DNA from: Patagioenas fasciata
Taxonomy: Eukaryota; Chordata; Aves; Columbiformes; Columbidae
DNA length: 64,000 nucleotides
Assembly: GCF_037038585.1 (NCBI RefSeq)
Contig: NC_092520.1
Location: 190,196,604-190,260,603, forward strand
Reading direction: 5' to 3'
Of this stretch, positions 53,597 through 64,000 are shown piece by piece. Position numbers and translations under genes: made by a program. The notes beneath the pieces are model-generated. The model saw nothing but the letters and a program-made list of their open reading frames with translations. It was not told where the DNA came from and made no database searches. Position 1 is the stretch's first letter, and every line of letters begins with the position of its first letter.

Positions 53597-56500
53597 CTAA
53601 AAAGAAAAGATGAAGTTATTTATCATGCATTTTTAAAAAACTGCAAAATGATTCATAATTTAAGTAGAGGGTAAATCATCAGTAACATCTTTCATGCATT
53701 CGTTTATCTGAACAACATACTGTCCCCAAAACTGTACTTCTATATGCTTAGAGTTGATTTGTTGCCCAGTGGTTTATGGAGCCAGTGACAACAATCTTCT
53801 CTTCTGGTATACATATCTGATGCCTGGAATACCTTCTCTTTCACTCAGTGATGCCACTGCTGGCTCAAGCCCCACCACTGCACAATGCACCACAGAAACA
53901 ACAGGGAGGCTTTATGCTGCTAAAGTCAGTGACTCTTTCAAGGCTCACAGGTGATGTCCATCAGTCTGTAAGAAACCATGAAGCCTTACTCAGGTATGTA
54001 GCCAGTGAAGAATAATCTGAAGCCCCATAATGGATACAACAGTACTGATAAATCTCCTGTGTGTCAGTGTATCTACAGGTCAAGTTTAGAAGAATCTGGT
54101 TCTCACTCATCAGATAAAGTCACACCATGAACACTATGCCTCAGTTTCCTGAATCATAAAGGACAATAAAACTCACTGCCCTTCAATTATAAATCCTAGA
54201 TCATCAGAGCTTCTGGGTACTTAACCCACCAGACACTTAAGTGGCATAAAGCTACTACAGTTTCACCAGGACTCCTCCTACAGCAAGCAAGCCCCTGAGA
54301 CCGAACCCACCTAAAACTGCCAGCACCTCAGCAGACCTGGATTTCTGTCAGCTGAGCCACTGTGCACTGCAGCACACCTGGGACCTACCAGTAGAAGCTG
54401 TGGCCTCTGATTTTCTTGAGAAGCTAAACCTGTACGTGGTCAGATCACATCTGCCACACTGTGACAGCTCTTCTGCTGCTGTAGCAGAAGTACCGCTAGA
54501 GGACAACACACTCTTCAGGGTACTTGTCCATGTATTTTGCACAGCATAGTAAAATTACAGAGGCTGGGTAAGTCAGTACACCCTTCCTTCTGGAAGAGGA
54601 CTCATGTAACAGTGGCCATCATCCTCACCTTTGTGATGCTCTCTGGCCCCAAGAGCACATCTCCTCCTGCACGCACAAGACAGACGGAGCACTGCTCCCC
54701 AAACAGAAGATCAGAGATGCAGCTATAAACTCCTTCAAGAAGAAGAGGAAATCACAAAGCTTTTCTATAGAACAGGGCAAAGTTAGGGTTACTAACACCA
54801 CTGCTTACTTCTCAAACTATTTCAGGGAATTCAGCTGGTATAAACCGGAAGAGGAATTTAGAAATATCAATGTCACATAGGCACCTAAACCCCACTTGCC
54901 AGCACAGGGGTTGAACCTGGTAGACTCAGGACTTCAGAAGCACCACTGTCTAGCTGAGGGAGGGAGACCTAAGCATGCTGGTTCTCCTGAATTCCCCTGT
55001 TTTCATGGATTGTATAGATGTCTGCCAGGAGACGTCAGCATTGCACCAACAGCTTCTTAAATCAGTGAGAAGTGCTAATTGCCCCTGTTGCCGTCAACAG
55101 CTAGCTTCCCACACAACCTCATATTTCCCTGAAGTTGCTACAAAGAATAAGTTAACTGGTTCAAAACTAACACATCAGAAAAGTCGCTCTGTGTCCGTAC
55201 CGGCTCCTTTGCCTGCAGCACGCCTACAGCAGGCTACTTCGGCCTTTAAAACTTCACAAGGAGTCCCAGTGGCTACCCCATGGTTTCCTCCTGCTTTTCA
55301 AAACTGATGCACAAAGCACAGGTACTGCCTTGATTCTGGGTGGTGCCAGCAAGAATATGGGGTGCTCAGCATGCTGCAAGCATGGTCCTGAAAGCCAGTG
55401 CATGCTGCCAGTCTGCTAGGTGCATGTATGTCCTTCACACTCTGGAGCATCCATCTGGGCTGGTGGAACAGTAGGAGTAAAGAGCACTTTCTCTTGTATT
55501 ATTTGCAGAAAGCTGCAGAAGCAAGGAAAAGAAGATGACTAGATAAACCTCCTACATACCTCCTTGGAAAAAAAGCATCAGGAAAATATACCACACAAGC
55601 AATAAAAAAATATTTCTAACAGAGAGAGGTAAAGGCGACTAAAAGCAGACAGACTACCTCCTTATGGTCAAAAAGCAACAGAACACATTTTTAAACCTCT
55701 GAATCTCCCTGCAAGACCTGCTGATAGACACAGATAAAGTGTTATACTTAAGGCATATTTGGTTACTTTGCTTTATAGCAGTGGTGCTCAGGAGTGAGGA
55801 GTCCATCAAAACCACACTTCTTATCAATTATTAATAAGACCCAGATGGTGCTACTACAAAAACCACACCAGAAAAAATGTTCACTTGCTAAATAATACTC
55901 TTCTTCCCATACCAGACTAGTGGACTGCCTAGTCCCCGCTCTCCATTAAGAACTTCCAGCCTTCAGTACATGACAATACATTCCCCTATATCAACAAAAG
56001 GAGATGGATCCCTTGGAAGAAGGCAAGAAATTGCTTCTTCAGCCAGGGTGAGATCTGACATGCAAAACTGTCACCACGAGGATACTGGAGCCTCCAGGTT
56101 ACTTGGAGACAATGGGCAGGTCAGGAAAACCAGCTAAAAGGCACAGGGGACAGCAAGGACTTCCTAGAGACAGAAAGAAATGAGCAGAGTCCTGCCACTG
56201 AGAGAATCAGTTTACTAGGAGAAAGGACTTTCCTATTTACGCAGATTAGGAAGGAGAAAAACCTTTGTTTCTGCTCTGTTTGCTTAATCTGAGTTTTCTC
56301 TACCCAGATATGTATTTTTGCCCACATAAAATCAGGGAGGGGAAAGTCTAGGCAGATACATCTCTAAGCTGTGGCCAGTACATGGCCACGTAAGTTCTAC
56401 AGAAACATTTAATAACCATACCATGGAACATGACTCTGTTTTCATTTATCATGAACAGCAACTGGAAGGGCTGCGTCCTGTCACCTAGCAAATGTAACCT

Positions 56501-59500
56501 TCACCAATAATTTATCTACACAAACACTCTTCCAGTTCATAAGAACAAGCTCTCTATGAAAAGTCTTTCACTTCAGTCAAAAAGTTTTTAGCCATTTAGG
56601 TCCCCCTGGCTGTTCTCCTTCAGTGTGAATAGCTAATTACTACTGTTTCTTGCTGAACATATACTATGTGCAAAATAATTCCCTCTGTAACTCCTGTGTA
56701 ACTACAGCTCACCTGTTCACCTGTCCTGTGCCCTGAATGATCTCACCACCATCAACTCCTCCAGGTGTTACTGAATTCTGCTAGGCTTACAACACATGTA
56801 TGGTACCAACACAAGGTAGCTCAGCATTGCTCTGAAAATGTACACAACATAGTCCCTTACATCACTGCTACACAGGTGTTACACACAGATTACCCATGCA
56901 ACACCCTCCTGCCAACCAGACAATTTCACCTTTGGCACTGTATTTTGAATAAAGTCCAAAGTGAAGTATTACTCCAAGTGACATGAAAACCAGAGTGCTG
57001 CAACACAATGGATTCATGCCTGTAAAAGTCAGTAAAACTGTCAAACTGCGGCATTATAAAGACATGGTTCAGAAAGAGAGTAGATAAATACGTGAGAAGC
57101 TCCTCTTGAACAAAGAGGCCCGTGGAAGAGCAAACTGCGGTAACTCAAAAAAAAAAGCAATTCGGCAATAAGTTGATTAAGAAAGGTTTATTTTACAGCA
57201 CATAATCCAGCAAGTAGCTCCCTGCTAGCAAAGGGATGTGCTGACAAAATGTCATATCCCTTCTGATCAGCAAAAGTGAGACTCTGGGCAGGAACTCCCT
57301 GAGGGATGAAAGACACATTTGCAACACCAGATTGCCCTGTGTAATGACTGATGTTTAGTGACAAAAGATTACCAAGCACTAACGAACACTCATCAATCGA
57401 CTTGCTCACCTGCCTCGTATCCCCAAGGGAATCACAAGACCACCACAGGCATGCCCAACCTCCACAGCCTCCTGACTCAACACACGTTCTGCCCTGTACA
57501 AGCGCTACGCTTGCTCAAGTGCCAGCCAAGGAGGCTGCAGGCACCCACCCCCTCACACCACCTCCAGCAGAGGCACATCTTCAGCCAGCAGCACAGGAGC
57601 TACACTAATGCCAACGTTACAACTCAGCCCATGCACCCAGCAGGCAAGAACAATAACAACCTCCCCAAAAACCCTGGTGTGCCTCCAAACCTACTAGCAA
57701 AGAACAGCCGTCACTTCACTGCCACAATTTTCATGGAGTCATGGGCAGGTTCAAGGTCCTGATTACAGTTTTTGTCCATTTATTTGGAGGGTGGAAAAGT
57801 CAGCGTTAAAAAACTGGCAGCCCCTACTTCAGCCAGTGTTTTATAACTAATCTAGATGTAAACTACAGTTAGAAATCTGTATCAAGGAATCAGACAAAAG
57901 GACACAATTTTATAAGAACTAGAAGTACAAAGATTTAATTCTCACCACATTAGCAGTTACATCATTTCAACATAAAGTTTTCATCCAAGCTTCTCTGATG
58001 ACAGCGAGTCTGCTGTGCTGTAAACATAATATGATAGTAGGCAGTAAAACATGTTTATTTGTTGCAGCTGGCTGCACAAGTCACTATGGGTTTCATTCTG
58101 AACTGTCACAGTGTGTTATATAGCCATCAACATGACACTGGAGAGTTTACAAAACTGCCTGCTGCCTTACTCGATCTTAAATATATTTTCATACTGATGA
58201 AAAAAAGGTAACATATATTTGTACACATGAGCAATATGCAGCTCACACAACAATATAGTAAATTTCCAAATTAATATGTAACAAAATTTTTAAAGCTACT
58301 AGAGCTTTCTCAAACAACTGAATTACAGTATCCAACAATGGGCTCAAACTATTAGAACTGGTCATTTCCAAGCATAGTTTAAATTGTCTTTGGAATTATT
58401 TTACATAAATTTCTGCATCAAAACCAGAAAATATCAAAGCATCTTTTATCCATTAAGTATAAATTCTAAACTCTTATAGTGACAGTGCTACTCACGTCTT
58501 TGAGGCCAGACTTAAACTGGAAAAGAAACCTGCATTTTCAATGAATGAATGATTTCTGTCTTTGAGGAAGCAGAGCTGTTGCTATAGGCACACTTGTTTT
58601 CATTTGCTTATCACGTTTCATTCAAACATTCTAACACCTTAATTTTTGACAATGAAAGTTGCTCCATGCTCAAATATGAGAGAGGGGATTTTTTTCGTTA
58701 TTAAATCAAAGGAAAGATTAAAAGTACCTTCCATATTAAAATAAAAAGGAGGGAGGGTGATTTTTAACAGCTATGGTAAACAACTTCAGGCCACACTCTG
58801 GTACCCATACAAGGTACTGACTAGTAGCACTACAGGGCAACTTGCTTTACAGAAGAAGGTTGCCAGCTCCAAGGAAATTACTTCCAAGATATGACAACAT
58901 TCATCAGAATACTTCGTTTCATTTTAGTAAAGAAATAAAACTTGAGAAAATTTTCCAGTTAAAATTGATTTGGGTAACCTGAACTGTCACTTACCAAAGT
59001 GGAGGGTGGTTAATACACTACGAGGTCAGGAACAGAACATGTTGCAGTGCTTTCACAGACTGTTAACAATTAGGTTCAATATTCAGATCATTGAACAAAC
59101 ACAGATATCTGACTCAGATCCCTGGACAAACAGGCAACTACATTTTTTTGGAAGGGAAGGGTGTAAAGGCAGAAGAGAGTGGGACAAGAGGTCTTGTTTT
59201 TCTGTATTACCTGGAAAAAGCATTATAATGTTTACAGAAAGAAGCGTGTCCTATTAAAAAAAAGGAAATTCCCATTCTTCCCACTAATGCACCTTCTATT
59301 CTACAGACATGCCAACATTTTGTTTTAGCCAAGGTTCCTACATAGGGTCATGCCTTTGTCCTCCCTCACTTGCAGTCAGCTGAAGCACTTTGAATCTGGT
59401 TTTGCTTGCACAGCTGCAACAGTGAGTTAACAACCTATTCCACGTTTGGCACGGGCTGGAACTTGCACACTTTGCAATAAGGCAACTGCCAGAGCACTGA

Positions 59501-60602
59501 CAGGCTGCTAAGGGGTCACCCTCCTGCAGGAAGCAAGCACATTTTCCAGCAGCTGTTTGTGCAAGGTTCCTAGAGCAGCACAGCATAAAGAACAAATCAG
59601 AGCCCAAACATGCAAACAGGTCTAGGTACTGTCCATCTGTCAGCCAGTTCTTCTGAGTGTCAGACCGACGTATCAACTTCTGGGCTCTGCAGCATGAGGC
59701 TACATTAAAAGCAAAGAGGGATAAGCAAGTGCTTATATTTCTGCATTCATATTCTCTGTGACTACCTGGGCACTGTACTTCTTAGGACACGATTTGTGCC
59801 ATTCTCCCCTCAAAAGTAAGCATCTCACTGTTGCGACCTTTTGCCCTTGGGGAGGCAGAGGTGCATGCTGCTGATCACAAGTCATTTGCAGCAATGCTAA
59901 GAGCTCAAGTGTCCACATCTGTATCACGTCACACACATAACCGTAAAGACGACAAGCCCTCACAGATAAACGATGCACTCTTCATTAAGTTTCTGTAAGA
60001 GCTTGTTTTTGTTCACAGCCTCACAGATGGCAGGTAAAATGATTTTTAAATCCAGGATATATAACTGGAAGACTGACAGAGAAAAAGCCTACGTATTTCC
60101 TATGATCCACAGGATCTACATATCAGCTGGTTGTGGGTATATCACTTAACTCTCCTGTTTTACACATGAACACCGGTGAGTACATAAAGATTACTAAAAT
60201 AAGCCTGCATTTTTAATGAAATCACACATTCCTATTAAACTGTTGCCTATACTTTAGAAAATACCTACAAGAGATTAAAAAGCTGGTATTAATCCTATGA
60301 CTTTTGCCTAGTGTCTAAGACAGACTCTTGAGATGATGGAAAATCTTCAAGGTACTGAAGCAGTGCCTGAGAATTTATGAATAATTGGGTTATCTATCTT
60401 CAACAGAAAGAGATGCAAATTTAAAGAAAAATAATGCAAGTACCTACAGGCCAGATAGAGCTTCCCAGTTCTGCTGGAGATCGTGGCTTACTGATATAAG
60501 CAGTAGCCCTTGGGCTACCGGCTCAAATCTAATCAGCACGGGTTCATGCCTTCTTCCTCAAAGTAGATGCAGTGAGTCCACACAGTTAATCATGAGGATT
60601 AC

Positions 60603-60620
60603 AAAAAAAAAAAAAAAAAA
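60603..60620 (+). repeat. Poly(A) run
   Basis: Eighteen consecutive A residues within TSPAN12 intron. No clear retroposon body precedes it. Confidence 0.85.
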
Positions 60621-62013
60621 GCCTGTGGTTTCACTGATTTCTAAGTGCCAATAAGAAGCATATTAATGTAATTTCTAACATTAAGGTGGAGTTTATTTTT
60701 TTTCCTTGCAATCATCACATCAAGCCACTCTCTTTCAAGACTGTTTTGCAGAGACTCATCTAGCAGTTCACTGTAGGCATGCCATGCAGGGTGAGCTGTG
60801 TCACCCACAATGATATACATGAGATAAAAGGTTATAGAGAAGTAGATACAAAATTGTCTTATGGCTGAATTCTACTTCATTAGGACATAGCCTGGTAATA
60901 AATATAAATAATACCACCCGAAGACACAAAAAGTGAAAGATTTCTCAAAGACCAGAAGTAAAAGTATTTCTGGTACTTTAAAACTCCTCCTGTAGCATGC
61001 TCTGCTGAACACATTCCTTTAAGAGATACCATATTCCCACAGAAACTGGACTTATTCTTGCATGGTTTTTAGGTATTTTCTTTATACAAGAATGCTAAGA
61101 AAATCAGGTTTCAATTACATACATCTACACTGCAGTCCCTAAAATCAGGGTATATTAGCCTAGAATGAACCTCATGTTCAGACTGCTATAGGTACCCAAC
61201 CAGGCAGTGTTCATTATGTTATCAGTCAGTTCAATTCTTTAAAAACTTGACCCTAATTCTATTTGTCCCAAGTATCTGCAGATCCCACTGATGTGAATGG
61301 AAGTTAGAAAGCAGCAGAAACACCACGTCCATACAGAATCTGGTTCCATGGAAAGGAGGATACACTGATTTCTTTCTTTTATCACAGTACACTTGAAAAA
61401 TTAAGCAAAAAATGACAAGATTCAACACATACATTTTAGGTTGGAAAAAGAATTAATGACAATACACCACTGCTTCCAACCACCCTCAGCGCTTCCTTGC
61501 ATAACACAAATATTCCCTTGCTCTAAATGTCAGGTGGCACACATAACCAAAACTAGAAGATTTAAGGGTGCAAAAGTATACAAAACAAAAGGAAAACTAA
61601 CTGTAAGCTGGCTTCTCTTTCCTTTTATGTGACTTTTTTTGTTCACAAGCATGAATTCAAGATAGATGCAAAACAACTGCTGCTGCCTGCCAGGACAGTT
61701 TATTGGCTGCAAGCACATAGTCTAAATCAGCTAGTATTGCTCTGTACATGAAGAAAAGCTTAGGCACCACTCAACAGAAACAGCATATCCCCAGGCAGAA
61801 AAACCTCAAAAGGTGAAGGATGTGGCAACATCGCTGGCTTGGCTCAAACATCCAGTGACACTATTAATCATCGGTTAAGAGATCCTTACCACCTATGACA
61901 GAGTCATCTGCAACTTACAACCTTGATTTGCCCAAGCCGCTAAAGTACAGTCATCCTCAATTACAAGCAACACAACGGCAGCTGCTCCTCCTTGTGCCTC
62001 ACATGTCCACTAG

Positions 62014-62036
62014 GAAAAAAAGAAAAAAAAAAAAAA
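62014..62036 (+). repeat. A-rich run
   Basis: Twenty-three bases of A with one G interruption, in TSPAN12 intron. Confidence 0.8.
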
Positions 62037-63836
62037 GCTGTTTTCTCAAGACAGAAAGGCTATACAGACTTTTTTTGTCCGTGTTTGCTATACTTTTTTT
62101 TAATTAAAAAAAAAGATGACTGACAAAATAATTGCGCTGCTTTTACTTGCATCTATCATCACTAACTAGTTCACCAATTTTGACTATTTATAATTTTTTG
62201 AAGGAATACGTGTGGCTGAGCTGCCAAGAAAAGTAGAACAGGCCCATGCCTCTCAAAGCTCTTGCTTTGCCTAATCTTCCATTAGTGTCAGCAGCCAGGA
62301 CATCGAATTTTTCCTGTACTCAGCACTGTTTTCTAGTTCCTGTTCCAGCACAAACCCCAGGGGCCACTGCCCTCAGATAACCTTCTGTGTTATGCCTGTG
62401 CCCTTACTGCAGGCTGGCCGCATTCTGCAACTGAAGTTCTCCCTAGTATAAATGTTTGCAAAGGTGGTTTAATATGGAAAGAGACCACTGCAAAGTACAG
62501 AAGATCAAGGGCAATGTTGCAAAATACAGTGAGGAGGATTTCTGTGAGGACCAGTTACAAAGTGCTCAAAATGAATGCGCATGTTACATCCGCGATCACT
62601 ACTGAGCTGGAACAGTGTCAGGAGTTCACTCAGACAGCAATGCCCCATCAAGAGGAAAGACCCTGTAGTCTCATAAAGTGCATAAAATATGTTTGTAGAG
62701 CTATCAAAAATAAATCTGAGTCCTGACACAGATGTTATATAGAGATAATAAAGACCAGTATTGCCACTAAGAACAGAAAACTAGGAAGCAGCAGGAGCAT
62801 GCCTTCTCTCCAGCACTACTAAGATTACCGGCTTAGTTAAGCACTGAGTGTTAACTACAAAACATCAAATCATGCACTTTTTTGGAGCTTTCCTCTTTCT
62901 GTTACAGCTGTCCAGAATGTAACATGCTACAAACAGCAGTGTTACAGAGTGTACGATCAGATATCTGCAGAAATCAAGTTAGGTCTCTCAGTCTCATAAA
63001 TTACCTGAAGAAGTGATGCTCATTCATACATGAGGATAACAGGAGAATGAAACCAAATGTTAACTGCAGGATTTAGTCTGAATGGTATTCCTTGTACAGG
63101 GCACTGTCAAAAAAAAGCCTTATGAAATTAGATGACCGAGAGGTCCTGAAACTGCAATTCCTTTTGCTTCAAAAGAGACGTCTTGCAGTCAGAGGCAGGA
63201 TTCAATTGACCTTGGAAACAGCTTCCAGAAGGGTATCATGAAGTCTACTACCACAGACAATCAATAATTAGAGCACTGACAACAGACGTATTCCCACTTC
63301 AGGAGAAAACACCTTTCAAGATCTGCTGCAAGTTGCAGCTCTAGAAGTTCTGATCCATTCATATCCACAAAAACAGTGTTTTTCTGGAGCACACTTACTG
63401 GTCCATTATCAAAACGGGATGAACCACTAAAACTGAGCCTTGGGCTTACAGTTGATTGCTTATGAATTACTTACAGCTAAGCAGCCTTCAGGCCAAAAAT
63501 TACAATTAGCACCCCTCTCACGCACATACAGGTACATTACCCTGTCTACCACTCCGCATCACAGCTCATCAACTGAGCCCAGTAAAACAAGTTTCTTTCC
63601 AAATAGACAGCATGCAGCTGCATACTTACTAACAATGCTCTGGAAAAGCTACAAGGATTGCAACAGAGTGACTGATAAAGTTTTTTCACTTCTCTGCTTC
63701 TGTAGGCTTCAACAGAATCCAAATTATGAAAACATCAGTGTGTTGTGGCAGCCATCCACATCTTAAGCTTTTCAGCAAGACTGATGGTCAGATTAGCCAG
63801 TTCTGTTATGCACAACATCTTCTTAAGGAACTTTAC

Positions 63837-64000
63837 CTGGAGAAGAAAAGGCTCTGGGGAGACCTTGTAGCAGCCTCCCAGTACCTAAAGGGGACCTACA
63901 AAAAAGCTGGAGAGCGACTTTTAAAAAGGGTGTGTAGTGATAGGACTAGGAGTAATGGCTTTCAACTGCAAGAGGGTAGATTTAGATTAGATGTAAGAAA
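63837..64000 (+). mobile_element. CR1 LINE fragment, cut by the window edge
   Basis: The sequence ctggagaagaaaaggctctg, then ggggagaccttgtagcagcc, ttccagtacct-like and agggtagatttagattagat is a standard CR1 3'-half block in + orientation. It continues past the window. It is antisense to TSPAN12. Confidence 0.92.

Larger units (their letters stand above)
53597..64000 (-). other. TSPAN12: TSPAN12 5' intron (partial)
   Basis: At least 10.4 kb of intron upstream of the 53514 exon. I looked on the minus strand for the expected first coding exon (a start codon followed by the conserved cysteine-containing N-terminus) and did not find it. The region holds A runs at 60603-60620 and 62014-62036 and a CR1 fragment at the right edge. 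Frames such as 57358-57762 (134 codons) and 59338-59676 minus (112 codons, cysteine-rich) lack conservation I can recognise. Confidence 0.8.

Noticed and set aside
59338-59676. Cysteine-rich 112-codon minus-strand frame, considered as the missing TSPAN12 exon or a secreted peptide
   Set aside because: It does not match the TSPAN12 N-terminus, has no signal peptide and its cysteines have no regular pattern.
60470-60550. tRNA-like B-box resemblance (ccggctcaaatc) after an A-box-like gtggcttactgat
   Set aside because: The A box is imperfect and I could not pair acceptor-stem halves around it. I call no tRNA.

Overview
This window is vertebrate, almost certainly avian, nuclear DNA. Long AT-rich introns, GT-AG splice sites and several CR1 LINE fragments with the characteristic bird 3' end, plus a bird-type LTR, support this. 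The species cannot be fixed from what is visible. All recognisable coding sequence belongs to two genes that face each other tail to tail. KCND2 (Kv4.2) lies on the + strand and TSPAN12 on the - strand. As I recall, this neighbour order and orientation also holds on human 7q31, so the block is conserved synteny.

Layout. 1-7898 is KCND2 intron, with a roughly 580-bp solo-LTR-like element at 3548-4126. The last four KCND2 coding exons are at 7899-7997, 9570-9665, 13192-13439 and 15263-15440. They encode the final 206 residues or so of the channel: the CaMKII-site region, the dileucine dendritic-targeting motif, the PKA and ERK sites and the C-terminal VSAL. A probable 3' UTR follows to about 18470. 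The interval 18470-21955 is intergenic and holds a CR1 fragment (20087-20640) and an unexplained 600-bp segment. TSPAN12 then reads leftward: 3' UTR about 23255-21955, then, from 3' to 5', coding exons at 23256-23561, 29925-30068, 32903-33010, 37427-37501, 52737-52872 and 53514-53596. These join in frame to 283 codons, matching human residues 23-305. Only the first 22 codons (the first coding exon) and the promoter are missing. I could not find them between 53597 and 64000, so they probably lie past the right edge.

The two genes have unrelated jobs: a subthreshold A-type potassium channel of neurons and cardiac muscle, and a Frizzled-4 co-receptor component in Norrin signalling. Nothing suggests they work together beyond shared position. 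The coding exons look intact and constrained.

I see no operon, CRISPR array, tRNA, rRNA or novel gene system. The most notable non-coding features lie inside TSPAN12 introns. One is a 195-bp tract without a single A on the + strand, with oppositely oriented A/C-rich tracts nearby. The other is a sharply bounded 63-bp direct repeat 2.17 kb apart. Most other open frames are chance readings of AT-rich intron or repeats.
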